A DNA stretch of 32,009 nucleotides from Pseudolabrys sp. (GTDB lineage Bacteria; Pseudomonadota; Alphaproteobacteria; Rhizobiales; Xanthobacteraceae), in NCBI GenBank assembly GCA_022843325.1, contig JALHNV010000042.1, forward strand, positions 1-32,009, given 5' to 3'. The translations under genes and the position numbers were made by a program. Under the pieces are notes generated by a model that worked only from the letters and a program-made list of their open reading frames with translations, was not told where the DNA came from and did no database searches. Positions 7,949 through 16,210 of this stretch are shown piece by piece. How positions within the stretch are numbered: position 1 is the first letter of the stretch; each line of letters opens with the position of its first letter.

Positions 7949-8710
7949 ATGACTCAACCCGTTGTTCCCGCCATTGCCGCCGACAACCTGGTCAAGCGTT
8001 TCAAGGGCGCCACCGCGGTCGACGGCATTTCGTTCAGCCTGCCGGCCGGCTCGGTCACCGGGCTGCTCGGCGGCAATGGCGCCGGAAAGACCACGACGAT
8101 TTCCATGATCATGGGCCTGGTGGTGCCGACATCAGGCACCATCACCGTTCTCGGTGCGCAGATGCCGAAGCAGCGCTACCGCGTCCTGCACCGGATGAAC
8201 TTCGAAAGCCCTTATGTCGACATGCCGATGCGGCTGACGGTGCGGCAGAATCTGACGGTGTTCGCGCAGCTTTATGCCGTGCCCGATATCGCCGCGCGCA
8301 TCGCCGTGCTGGCGGAGGAACTGGACCTCGGCGATTTCCTCGACAAGCGCACCGGCAAACTGTCGGCCGGACAAAAGACGCGCGTCTCGCTGGCCAAGGC
8401 CCTGCTCAACCGCCCCGAGGTGCTGCTGCTCGACGAGCCGACGGCCTCGCTCGATCCCGACACCGCCGACTGGGTGCGTGGTCATCTCGAGCGCTACCGC
8501 GCCGCGCGCGGCGCAACCGTGCTGCTCGCCTCGCACAACATGAACGAGGTCGAGCGGTTGTGCGAGCGTGTCATCTTCATGAAGAAGGGCCGCATCGAGG
8601 ACGACGACACGCCGGCGCGGCTGCTGACGCGCTATGGGCGCGAAACGCTGGAGGACGTCTTCCTCGACGTCGCGCGCGGCACCGGCAATGCAAGTGAGGC
8701 TGCGCAATGA
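7949..8710 (+). CDS. ABC transporter ATP-binding protein (ABC-2 type)
   Basis: A 253-residue nucleotide-binding subunit. Walker A GGNGAGKTT, signature LSAGQKTR (a variant of LSGGQ), Walker B VLLLDEPTASLD and the H-loop of LLASHNM are all intact. Sequence type and the adjacent permease place it with ABC-2 exporters (polysaccharide, drug or Nod-factor-like efflux systems); the substrate is unknown. It is divergent from actS with a 99-bp shared upstream region, and its permease follows after 130 bp that contain a palindromic repeat. Confidence 0.9.
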   Translation: MTQPVVPAIAADNLVKRFKGATAVDGISFSLPAGSVTGLLGGNGAGKTTTISMIMGLVVPTSGTITVLGAQMPKQRYRVLHRMNFESPYVDMPMRLTVRQNLTVFAQLYAVPDIAARIAVLAEELDLGDFLDKRTGKLSAGQKTRVSLAKALLNRPEVLLLDEPTASLDPDTADWVRGHLERYRAARGATVLLASHNMNEVERLCERVIFMKKGRIEDDDTPARLLTRYGRETLEDVFLDVARGTGNASEAAQ

Positions 8711-8726
8711 ATTCCGTGCCTCCGCT

Positions 8727-8794
8727 CGTCCCCGCGCAAGCGGGGACCCAGTACTGTACGGAAACAGGTAGGTATGCCCGCTTTCGCGGGCATG
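8727..8794. repeat. Dispersed palindromic repeat, copy 2, between two ABC transporter genes
   Basis: Two hairpins are visible: TCCCCGC (8729-8735), loop GCAA, GCGGGGA (8740-8746); and ATGCCCGC (8774-8781), loop TTTC, GCGGGCAT (8786-8793). Order and sequence match the element at 1919-1993, including CCCAGTA after the first hairpin, although the inner right arm is degraded. It sits within what should be a two-gene operon. Confidence 0.85.
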
Positions 8795-8840
8795 AGCGGC
8801 GCGTGTGGCGAGTGCTGACAGCGAGTGTGGGGGTCGGCAG

Positions 8841-9659
8841 ATGAACGGCACCGACTCCGGCGTCGACTTCTCGGTCAACCGCGTTGCCGCGATGGTGCGG
8901 CGCTACTGGTATCTGCTGCGCTCGTCGTGGCCGCGGGTGCTCGACCTGATCTATTGGCCGGCGGTGCAGATGCTGATGTGGGGCTTCCTGCAGACCTACC
9001 TGTCGCAGAACGCCGGCTACTTCGCCCAGGCCGGCGGCATGTTCATTGGCGCGGTGCTGCTGTGGGACATCCTGTTCCGCGGCCAGCTCGGCTTCTCGAT
9101 TTCCTTTCTCGAGGAGATGTACTCGAACAACCTCGGCAACCTGATGATGTCGCCGCTGCGCCCGGCCGAATTCGTCGTCGCCCTGATGATCATGAGCCTG
9201 GTGCGGCTGGCGATCGGCATGGTGCCGGTGACGCTGATGGCCATGGCCTTCTTTGGCTTCAATCTGTGGTCGCTCGGCTTTGCGCTGATGGCGTTCTTCG
9301 TCAACCTGATCCTGACGGGATGGGCGGTTGGCATCTTCGTCTCCGGTCTGCTGCTGCGCAACGGCCTCGGCGCCGAGGGCATGGCCTGGACCATCATGTT
9401 CCTGTTTCTGCCGCTGACCTGTGTCTATTACCCGGTCGCGGTGCTGCCGGTCTGGCTGCAATATGTCGCCTGGGCGCTGCCGCCGACCTACGTCTTCGAA
9501 GGCATGCGCGCTTTGCTGATCGACCATGTGTTCCGTGCCGATCTGATGGTGCAGGCGTTTGCGTTCAATATCCTGCTGTTCGGCGCTGCATCATTTGCCT
9601 TCGTGAAGCTTCTGGACAGCGCACGGACCCACGGAACCCTGCTTCAAAGCCGCGAGTAA
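8841..9659 (+). CDS. ABC-2 type transporter permease
   Basis: A 272-residue membrane protein with six predicted transmembrane helices in the ABC-2 arrangement: a cytoplasmic N-terminal amphipathic segment, then VLDLIYWPAVQMLMWGFL as the first helix, and a long loop with FSISFLEEMYSNNLGNLMMS typical of these permeases. A hydrophobic C-terminal half ends near residue 265. It pairs with the ATPase gene just upstream to form an exporter of unknown substrate. The ATG at 8841 follows a GTGGGGGT stretch; an earlier in-frame GTG at 8805 would start close to the palindromic repeat and add unconserved residues. Confidence 0.87.
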   Translation: MNGTDSGVDFSVNRVAAMVRRYWYLLRSSWPRVLDLIYWPAVQMLMWGFLQTYLSQNAGYFAQAGGMFIGAVLLWDILFRGQLGFSISFLEEMYSNNLGNLMMSPLRPAEFVVALMIMSLVRLAIGMVPVTLMAMAFFGFNLWSLGFALMAFFVNLILTGWAVGIFVSGLLLRNGLGAEGMAWTIMFLFLPLTCVYYPVAVLPVWLQYVAWALPPTYVFEGMRALLIDHVFRADLMVQAFAFNILLFGAASFAFVKLLDSARTHGTLLQSRE

Positions 9660-9734
9660 AACAAAAAACACAGTATTTTGATGGTTTAAGGGGGGCTTGC
9701 CGTAGCGTAAACCGGGCGCCAAGACTTATCCTTC

Positions 9735-11147
9735 ATGATTGACCTCATGGCGAAAAAGCGAAACCCTGCCGCAACGCAGCAAGAGCCGGAAATTTTACCT
9801 ATGCCGATTGGTGAATTCGACGGGGCGGCAGCGCTGCCGCCCGATGACGGAATTATTCATTCGACGCCGCTGTACTGGCTGTACGAAATGGGCCACGCCG
9901 CCCTCGATCCCGCCCGTGCCATGGCCGATGCCACCCGGCTCTTCTTCAGAAATCCAGCCAACCCGCTGACGTACACGCCCTACGGCAAGTCGATGGCGGC
10001 CACGGCGGAAATGTTCGAGCGCTCGACCCGCCGCTACGCACGGCCGGATTGGCAGATCGATTCCACCACCGTCGGCGGCGAGAAGGTGCCGGTCGCCATC
10101 AAGACCGTGTGGGAGCGGCCGTTCTGCCGGCTGCTGCATTTCGAACGCGTCATGACTCGCCCGCCGCGCCGCCCGCAGCCGAAACTGCTGCTGGTCGCGC
10201 CGATGTCGGGCCACTATGCGACGCTGCTGCGCGGGACGGTGGAGACCTTCCTGCCCAATCATGAGGTCTACATCACCGACTGGCGCAACGCCCGCTCGGT
10301 GCCGCTGTCGGAAGGCCGCTTCGATCTCGACGATTACATCGATTACGTCATCTCGATGCTGCACATGCTGGGCGGCGACGCTCACGTCATCGCGGTCTGC
10401 CAGCCGTCGGTGCCGGTGCTGGCTGCGATCGCGGCGATGGAGGCCGACAAGGATCCGTATGTGCCGCACTCGATGGTGCTGATGGGCGGGCCGATCGATA
10501 CGCGCATCAACTCCAACGCCGTCAACAAGATGGCGATGTCGCGCGGCATCGACTGGTTCCGCAGCCACGTCATCTCCAAGGTGCCGTTTCCGCATCCCGG
10601 CTTCATGCGCGAAGTCTATCCCGGCTTTCTGCAGCTCCACGGCTTTATGAGCATGAATCTTGATCGCCATATCGAGGCGCACAAGAACCTGTTTCAGCAC
10701 CTCATCAAGGGCGATGGCGACTCGGCCCAGAAGCACCGCGAATTCTACGATGAGTATCTCGCCGTCATGGACCTGCCTGCCGAATATTATCTGCAGACCG
10801 TCGATACCGTCTTCATCCGTCACCTGTTGCCGAAAGGCGAGATGACCCACCGCAACCGCATGCTGGACATGCGCGCGATCACCCGCGTCGCACTGATGAC
10901 GGTCGAAGGCGAGAACGACGATATTTCCGGCGTCGGCCAGACCGAGGCGGCACAGCGCCTGTGCAGCAATATCCCGGCGCACATGAAGGTGCATTATGTG
11001 CAGCCGGGCGTCGGCCATTACGGCGTGTTCAACGGCTCCCGTTTCCGGTCTGAGATCGCGCCGCGCATCGCCGATTTTGCGTTGTCGAACAATGGCGGCC
11101 GCGGCGGTGGCACCCCGCGCGCGCACGGCAAGGCGGCGGCGCACTGA
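9735..11147 (+). CDS. phaZ: Intracellular polyhydroxyalkanoate depolymerase
   Basis: A 470-residue hydrolase that mobilises stored polyhydroxybutyrate. It matches the PhaZ family in which the nucleophile is a cysteine: C222 in AVCQPSVPVLAA sits where most alpha/beta hydrolases have Ser, with the acid in EGENDDISG (D395/D396) and the histidine in PGVGHYGVFNG (H428). Central segments such as VYITDWRNARSVPLS are characteristic. Compared with family members, which in my memory begin near the LYWLYEMGHAALDP segment, this protein carries about 45 extra, low-complexity N-terminal residues and a Gly/Ala/His-rich tail. An alternative ATG at 9747 would shorten it by four residues. It appears monocistronic. 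Confidence 0.93.
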   Translation: MIDLMAKKRNPAATQQEPEILPMPIGEFDGAAALPPDDGIIHSTPLYWLYEMGHAALDPARAMADATRLFFRNPANPLTYTPYGKSMAATAEMFERSTRRYARPDWQIDSTTVGGEKVPVAIKTVWERPFCRLLHFERVMTRPPRRPQPKLLLVAPMSGHYATLLRGTVETFLPNHEVYITDWRNARSVPLSEGRFDLDDYIDYVISMLHMLGGDAHVIAVCQPSVPVLAAIAAMEADKDPYVPHSMVLMGGPIDTRINSNAVNKMAMSRGIDWFRSHVISKVPFPHPGFMREVYPGFLQLHGFMSMNLDRHIEAHKNLFQHLIKGDGDSAQKHREFYDEYLAVMDLPAEYYLQTVDTVFIRHLLPKGEMTHRNRMLDMRAITRVALMTVEGENDDISGVGQTEAAQRLCSNIPAHMKVHYVQPGVGHYGVFNGSRFRSEIAPRIADFALSNNGGRGGGTPRAHGKAAAH

Positions 11148-11225
11148 GCGCGGCTTGACCTCGCGTTGACATTGTTGCTTGTGGCAGGATGGTTGCGGCC
11201 GATTCCCGCCGCTCCGACTGTGACA

Positions 11226-11993
11226 ATGGCCATGACGCTGCGCGCTCTGTTAAACCGCCGGCCGAGCGAACAAACGAACGCGATTACTGTCGCTTTCGAA
11301 AACGAAATCTTTGAGGTGCGCCTGCGCCGCCACCGGCAGGCACGCCGCTATACGCTGCGCGTCCAGACTGCGACCCGTGAAATCGTCGTCACCATGCCGC
11401 CGCGCGGCAGCGTCCGGCAGGCCGAGGAATTCGCCAGCAAGCACGGTGCCTGGATCGCGGCGCGGCTGCGGCGGCTGCCCGAGGCGCTGCCCTTCGCGCA
11501 TGGCGCCACCGTGCCGCTGCGCGGCGTCGATCATCGCATCGAACACCGGCGCTCGGCCCGCGGCACGGTCTGGGCCGAGGTCGGTCCCGATGGCGAGCGG
11601 CTGCTGTGCGTCGCCGGCGAGGCGCCGCATGTGGCGCGGCGATTGCGCGACTATCTCAAGCGCGAGGCCAAGCGCGACCTGGAGGCGGCGTCACGGCTGG
11701 CGGCGGCGGCGCTCGGCGTCACCGTCAAGCGGGTCTCGATCCGCGACCAGTCAAGCCGCTGGGGATCGTGCTCGTCGACCGGCGTGTTGTCCTATTCGTG
11801 GCGGCTTATTCTGGCGCCGCCTTTCGTGCTGGACTACCTCGCCGCGCACGAAGCGGCACACCTTGTCGAACTGAATCATTCGCGCGCGTTCTGGCGCGTG
11901 GTCGAGCGCATCAGCCCGCACCACAAGGTCGCCAAGGTCTGGCTCGATACCCACGGCCCTTCGCTGCACCGCTACGGCATGGCGAGCGATTGA
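11226..11993 (+). CDS. YgjP-like (DUF45/M48-type) zinc metallopeptidase
   Basis: A protein of 255 residues. The zinc-binding motif HEAAHLVELNHS (208-219) gives the HExxH pair H208/E209/H212 with H218 as probable third ligand, and DQSSRWGSCSS (174-184) is the hallmark RWGSC segment of the YgjP/DUF45 family. Physiological substrates of the family are not established. The upstream frame is open from 11166, but the ATG codons at 11226 and 11232 give the more plausible N-terminus; no strong ribosome binding site decides between them. It follows phaZ by about 80 bp on the same strand. Confidence 0.85.
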   Translation: MAMTLRALLNRRPSEQTNAITVAFENEIFEVRLRRHRQARRYTLRVQTATREIVVTMPPRGSVRQAEEFASKHGAWIAARLRRLPEALPFAHGATVPLRGVDHRIEHRRSARGTVWAEVGPDGERLLCVAGEAPHVARRLRDYLKREAKRDLEAASRLAAAALGVTVKRVSIRDQSSRWGSCSSTGVLSYSWRLILAPPFVLDYLAAHEAAHLVELNHSRAFWRVVERISPHHKVAKVWLDTHGPSLHRYGMASD

Positions 11994-12108
11994 CAGCCAT
12001 GCGGGCGTCTTGCTGGCTTTGCGGTGGAGCCTGCGATAGGCACACGCCATGGCCGGCCCGGTCGCGACAAGCCGGGGCTGACACCCGAAAAGCGGAAATT
12101 CCATCCCC

Positions 12109-13308
12109 ATGCTGCGCCCCGGTACCTTTGCCCTGACGGCGATGCTGGCGGGTTTGACCGCCGTCGGTCCGCTGACCACCGACATGTACCTGCCGTCGCT
12201 GCCCGATATCGCGCGCCAGCTCGGCGCCTCGACGGCGGAGGTACAACTGACGCTGTCGGTGTACCTGATCGGTTTCGCCATCGGCCAGTTGTTCTACGGC
12301 CCGATCTCCGACCGCCATGGCCGCCGGCCGGTGCTGCTGGCGGCGCTCACGCTGTATTGCGCCGCCACGATCGTCTGCGCGCTGGCGACCTCGATCGAGA
12401 TGCTGATCGTGGCGCGCGGCGTCCAGGCGATCGGCGGCTCCGGCGGCATCGTGCTGGCGCGCGCCATTGTGCGCGATCTTTATTCGGGGGCACGCGCCGG
12501 CCGCGAATTGTCGCTGATAGCGATGGTGATGGCGCTGGCGCCGGTGATTGCTCCCGTCATCGGCGGCGCCATGGAAACCGCTTTCGGCTGGCGCTCGATC
12601 TTTTTCGCGCTGGTCGGCACCGGCATCGCCGGCGTCGGCACGGTCTGGCTGCTGCTGCCGGAGACGCTGGCGGCGCGCGCCACGGAAGGCGTGTCGCTGT
12701 CGTCGATGCTGGCATCCTACCGCGTGGTCGCGCGCAAAAAGGCGTTTCTCGCTTATCTCGGGCTGGGCGCCGCCAGTTACGCCGGGCTGTTCGCCTGGAT
12801 CTCCGGCGCATCCTTTGTGCTGCAAAGCCTCTACGGCCTGTCGCCGTTCGATTTCGGCGTTGCCTTTGCGCTCGGCTCGCTCGGTTACATGGCGGGGTCG
12901 GCGTTGTCGGCACGGCTGGCGGGTCCGGTCGGCCTCGACGGCGTCATCGGCATCGGCGGATGTTTTCTTGCCGCCGGCGGACTGTGCATGATCTTCGCTG
13001 TCGCACTCGGTCTGACCTCGGCCGCCTCGATGATCGTGCCGGTCGCGATCTACCTCGCCGGTCTCGGCATGGTGCTGCCGCACTCCATCGCCGGCGCGCT
13101 GACGCCGTTTCCGGAACGGGCCGGCGCGGCGTCGTCGCTGTTCGGCTTCGTGCAGCAATGCGCCGGCGCGCTGTGCGGTGCGGCGGTGGGATGGTCGCTC
13201 GGCGCCAATGCGTGGCCTCTGGCCGTTGCAGTGGCCGCGATGGGCGGTGCCACGCTGTTGATCTGGATTTTGACCCGCCGCATCCGCGGCGCTGCGGCCA
13301 AGCCCTAA
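12109..13308 (+). CDS. Bcr/CflA family multidrug efflux MFS transporter
   Basis: A 399-residue protein with twelve hydrophobic segments. The N-terminal TTDMYLPSLPDIA (23-35) and VYLIGFAIGQLFYGPISDRHGRRP (51-74, containing MFS motif A) are characteristic of the Bcr/CflA drug:proton antiporter group, and the GGSGGIVLARAIVRDL segment is motif C-like for this branch. The precise substrate cannot be inferred. It lies 115 bp after the metallopeptidase gene and its stop codon abuts, without a single spacer base, the stop codon of the convergent penicillin-binding protein gene. Confidence 0.9.
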   Translation: MLRPGTFALTAMLAGLTAVGPLTTDMYLPSLPDIARQLGASTAEVQLTLSVYLIGFAIGQLFYGPISDRHGRRPVLLAALTLYCAATIVCALATSIEMLIVARGVQAIGGSGGIVLARAIVRDLYSGARAGRELSLIAMVMALAPVIAPVIGGAMETAFGWRSIFFALVGTGIAGVGTVWLLLPETLAARATEGVSLSSMLASYRVVARKKAFLAYLGLGAASYAGLFAWISGASFVLQSLYGLSPFDFGVAFALGSLGYMAGSALSARLAGPVGLDGVIGIGGCFLAAGGLCMIFAVALGLTSAASMIVPVAIYLAGLGMVLPHSIAGALTPFPERAGAASSLFGFVQQCAGALCGAAVGWSLGANAWPLAVAVAAMGGATLLIWILTRRIRGAAAKP

Positions 13309-15447
13309 TCAGCGGCGCCCGAACAGATTATCGATCAGCCAGCCGTCGAGGCCGCCACCACCACCACCGGCGCCGGTGGTGGTGCGGGCGCCGATCGCGC
13401 CGGGCGGCACCGGCGCATCGCCCGGCCGTGCCGGCGGGGTTTGCGGGGTGGCCGGCTGGCCGCCGAACAGGCCGCTCAGCAGGCCACCGCTGCCCGGGGC
13501 GCTGGGCAGGCCGGCGACCGGCACCCCTTGGTGCGCCTCGCGCATGAAGCGGCTCCAGATCTCGACCGGCATGCCGCCGCCGGTGACCTTTTTGGTCGGC
13601 GCATTGTCGTCATTGCCGAGCCACACGCCGGTCAGCAAATGGCCGGTGTAGCCGATGAACCAGGCGTCGCGGAAATCCTGGCTGGTGCCGGTTTTGCCGG
13701 CGGCCGGCCAGCCGGGCAGCGCCGCCTTGGTGGCGGTGCCGATGTTCAGCGTCTCCTGCATCATGGCGTTCATCATGCCGATATGGCGCTGCTCGACGAT
13801 GCGGCCGAGCTGCCGGTCGCGGCGCTGGTACAGCACCTTGCCCTTGCTGTCGGTGACGCGCGTGATGGCGTGCGGCATGGCAGCGAAACCGCCATTGGCG
13901 AAGGGCGCATAGGCGCCGACCAGCTCCAGCATCGACACTTCCGAGGTGCCGAGCGCGATCGACGCGTTGGGCTCGAGCTTCGAGGCGATGCCGAGGCGGT
14001 GCGCGGTCCGGATCACCGCCATCGGCGTGTATTCCATGGTCAGGCGGACCGACACGGTGTTGAGCGACATCGCCAGCGCCTGGGTCAGCGTCACCGGGCC
14101 GTAATATTCGCGGCCGTAATTCTCCGGCTGCCAGCCATTGAGCCGGAACGGCCGGTCCTCGCGCACCGACTCCGGCGTCAGGCCGCGCTCCACGGCGGTG
14201 AGGTAGACGAAGGCCTTGAAGGCGGAGCCGGGCTGGCGCTTGGCGGCGACGGCGCGGTTGAACTGGCTGTCGGCATAATCGCGGCCGCCGACCATGGCGC
14301 GCACCGCGCCGTTCGGCGTCATCGCCACCAGCGCGCCCTGGCTGACGTTGGCCTTGCTGCCCTTGGCGTCGAGTTCTTCGCCGAGGGATCGTTCGGCGGC
14401 CGCCTGCAGGCCGGAATCGATGGTGGTCGATACGATCAGGTCTTCTTCGACGTGGCCGACGACGTCGTTGAGGATGTCCATGATCCAGTCGGCGACGTAA
14501 TTCGACGAGCCCTGGCCGGCCTGGGCGACGATCTTCGGCGGTTTCGACAGCGCCAGCTTTTCGGTTGCCGGAGTGATGAAGCCGACGTCGGTCATGGCGG
14601 CGAGCACGATGCGGGAGCGCTTCTCGGCGCCGTCGAAGTTACGGGTCGGCGCCAGCCGCGACGGCGATTTCACCAGACCCGCCAGCAACGCCGCTTCGGC
14701 GATGCCGAGCTGCCGCGCCGACTTGCCGAAATAGCGCAGCGAGGCCTGCTCGATGCCGTAAGCGCCGGCGCCGAAATAGACCCGGTTCAGATACAACTCG
14801 AGAATCTGCGTTTTGGTGAACTTCTGCTCCAGCCAGATGGCCAGCAGCGCTTCCTGCATCTTGCGGGTGAGCGTGCGTTCCTGGGTCAGAAACAGGTTCT
14901 TGGCGAGCTGCTGGGTCAGCGTCGAGCCGCCCTGCGCGACGCCGCGGTGCATGACGTTGGCGACGACGGCGCGGCCGATGCCGAGCGGATCGATGCCGTA
15001 ATGGTCGTAGAAGCGGCGGTCCTCGATGGCGATGAAGGCGCGCGGCACGTGCGGCGGCAACTCCTTCAGCGTCAGGATGGCGCCGGCCATGTCACCGCGC
15101 ACCGCCAGCGGCCGGCCGGCGACGTCGACGATCTTGATCGACGGCGGGCGCTTCGGGATTTCCAGCGACTGGATCGGCGGCAGATGAGCGCCGACATAGG
15201 CAATGGTGCCGCCGATGCCGATGGCCAGCCACAGACAGGCGACCATGCTCCAATAGGCCAGCCGGCCAATCAAAGAACGTTTGGGGCCGCGCCCGCGGCG
15301 CGATTTCTTGCGCGGTTTTGCGCGGCGGGCCGGCGCGCTGTCACCGGACGGCGGCGCCGAGCGGTCGCCCGGGCCGACGCGCAGCGCCGGGCTGGTGTCG
15401 AATACCGGCTCCCGGCGGCTCCCCGATCGTCCCTTGGTCCCGCCCAT
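13309..15447 (-). CDS. Class A (bifunctional) penicillin-binding protein, PBP1A-like
   Basis: A 712-residue peptidoglycan synthase. An N-terminal basic cytoplasmic tail (about 1-60, with KPRKKSRRGRG) precedes one membrane anchor (63-85). The glycosyltransferase (GT51) domain has the catalytic E142 in IAIEDRRFYDHYGID and the GGSTLTQQLAKNL motif (173-185). The transpeptidase domain has SxxK (S408-K411, QPGSAFK), SLN (461-463) and KTGT (585-588). The C-terminus (about 650-700) is Gly/Pro-rich low complexity, unlike the folded extensions of E. coli PBP1a. The start at 15447 is preferred to one 18 codons upstream on family grounds. It is convergent with the Bcr/CflA gene with zero gap. Confidence 0.92.
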   Translation of the reverse strand: MGGTKGRSGSRREPVFDTSPALRVGPGDRSAPPSGDSAPARRAKPRKKSRRGRGPKRSLIGRLAYWSMVACLWLAIGIGGTIAYVGAHLPPIQSLEIPKRPPSIKIVDVAGRPLAVRGDMAGAILTLKELPPHVPRAFIAIEDRRFYDHYGIDPLGIGRAVVANVMHRGVAQGGSTLTQQLAKNLFLTQERTLTRKMQEALLAIWLEQKFTKTQILELYLNRVYFGAGAYGIEQASLRYFGKSARQLGIAEAALLAGLVKSPSRLAPTRNFDGAEKRSRIVLAAMTDVGFITPATEKLALSKPPKIVAQAGQGSSNYVADWIMDILNDVVGHVEEDLIVSTTIDSGLQAAAERSLGEELDAKGSKANVSQGALVAMTPNGAVRAMVGGRDYADSQFNRAVAAKRQPGSAFKAFVYLTAVERGLTPESVREDRPFRLNGWQPENYGREYYGPVTLTQALAMSLNTVSVRLTMEYTPMAVIRTAHRLGIASKLEPNASIALGTSEVSMLELVGAYAPFANGGFAAMPHAITRVTDSKGKVLYQRRDRQLGRIVEQRHIGMMNAMMQETLNIGTATKAALPGWPAAGKTGTSQDFRDAWFIGYTGHLLTGVWLGNDDNAPTKKVTGGGMPVEIWSRFMREAHQGVPVAGLPSAPGSGGLLSGLFGGQPATPQTPPARPGDAPVPPGAIGARTTTGAGGGGGGLDGWLIDNLFGRR

Positions 15448-15587
15448 ACGCAACCCGCTACACGCGGCCGCGCATACACCGCGGCCGTCCCCAGCGGGCA
15501 CGCTAAGGGCCCCGGTTTAAGGTGCCGTTAAGCGGGTATTCTGTTGGTAAATCAGAGTTTTATGGTCTCGCGAGAAACCGCGAGCGA

Positions 15588-15737
15588 CTAATTTTTTTCG
15601 ATGCTGATGCCGCCCTTGCCGACATTGATCTCGATGCCGGTCTTTTGCCGCTCCTGGTAGAGCTGATAGCCGAAGATCGCGGTGGCGATGGCGAGCACGC
15701 CGATGATGACTAAAAGCGTGTTGCGATTCATGGTCAT
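15588..15737 (-). CDS. Conserved 49-residue single-pass membrane protein of unknown function
   Basis: The peptide has a short N-terminus (MTMNRN), one transmembrane helix (LLVIIGVLAIATAIFGYQLY) and a polar tail ending GIEINVGKGGISIEKN. I recognise very similar tiny proteins in Bradyrhizobium-type genomes, where they are unnamed. AAGGGGG lies six bases before the ATG at 15737, supporting translation; an ATG two codons later is also possible. The reading frame is open further upstream, but that portion looks non-coding. It follows the penicillin-binding protein gene's start region on the same strand and is divergent from the DUF3309 gene. No function is assigned. Confidence 0.72.
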   Translation of the reverse strand: MTMNRNTLLVIIGVLAIATAIFGYQLYQERQKTGIEINVGKGGISIEKN

Positions 15738-15857
15738 GGAAGCCCCCTTTTCCGATGCCTGGCTGGCCGGGTCGGCCGGTCGCAAGGAACCGGTTGTCCG
15801 GACGAGTGATAGCCAATCGCGGTGCAACGGGCGAGGGCGGTTTATCTTGCCGCCGAT

Positions 15858-15882
15858 GGAACCGTTCGGAACTTCGACAGTT
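15858..15882 (+). promoter_or_regulatory. Candidate sigma-EcfG (general stress) promoter of the DUF3309 gene
   Basis: GGAAC at 15858-15862 is separated by exactly 16 bases from AGTT at 15879-15882. The alphaproteobacterial EcfG consensus is GGAAC-N16/17-CGTT, so only the first base of the -10 element differs. A start about seven bases later would leave a leader of roughly 30 bases before the ATG at 15918. A second GGAAC at 15868 has no partner at the right distance. Confidence 0.4.
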
Positions 15883-15917
15883 CAATACCTCATAGGTTCC
15901 AGCTGGAAGGGGTTTTC

Positions 15918-16082
15918 ATGTCACTCGGCACCATCCTCATCATCATTCTTGTCATCGCCTTGCTCGGCGGCTTCAGCGGGCTGGGCGGCGGCCCGTTCTA
16001 CGGTACCGGGTACTATGGCGGCGGCGGCCTTGGCCTGGTGCTGGTGATTGTCCTGATCCTGGTTCTGCTCGGCAAGATCTGA
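15918..16082 (+). CDS. DUF3309 family mini membrane protein (54 residues)
   Basis: The protein consists of two hydrophobic helices (MSLGTILIIILVIALLGG and GLGLVLVIVLILVLLGKI) joined by a Gly/Tyr-rich loop (GGGPFYGTGYYGGGG). This layout and the MSLGTIL opening match DUF3309, a family of unknown role common in Rhizobiales, often present in several copies. GAAGGGG lies five bases before the ATG at 15918, which fixes the start; the longer open frame upstream is not coding. A candidate EcfG promoter precedes it, which would fit a stress-induced membrane peptide. Confidence 0.85.
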   Translation: MSLGTILIIILVIALLGGFSGLGGGPFYGTGYYGGGGLGLVLVIVLILVLLGKI

Positions 16083-16142
16083 CCGTTCGTCCGGGAATTT
16101 TCAGCAACGTTGTCCGGCGGTTAGTAGTCGCCGGATAACGCG

Positions 16143-16156
16143 ATGATTTGAATCAA
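16143..16156. promoter_or_regulatory. FNR/FixK-type binding site ahead of the AMP phosphorylase operon
   Basis: ATGAT-TTGA-ATCAA at 16143-16156 matches the FNR/FixK consensus TTGAT-N4-ATCAA in nine of ten defined positions, with only the first T replaced by A. Its centre lies about 61 bases before the GTG start at 16211. A -10-like TAGTAC at 16175-16180 would put the site near -37 of the transcript, close to but not exactly at the usual class II position (-41.5). I found no comparable site in the other intergenic regions. Confidence 0.55.
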
Positions 16157-16210
16157 AGCAGTTTCGGCTTTTTCTAGTACCCTCACGGGACCTGTCGCCA
16201 GGACGGTCCT

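Noticed and set aside
1919..8794. Possible CRISPR-like pattern from repeated GC hairpins
   Set aside because: There are only two copies far apart, with no regular spacers and no cas genes.
9795..11144. A 449-codon minus-strand open frame opposite phaZ, and similar ones opposite the Bcr/CflA and phosphorylase genes
   Set aside because: All mirror well-supported genes and encode His/Arg/Asp-rich sequences with no family signature; they are codon-bias artefacts.
13441..15531. A very long plus-strand open frame (696 codons) opposite the penicillin-binding protein gene
   Set aside because: It is antisense to a gene with all catalytic motifs intact; its product is Arg/Gly/Ala-rich without recognisable domains. 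Long antisense frames are expected in high-GC genes with strong third-position bias.
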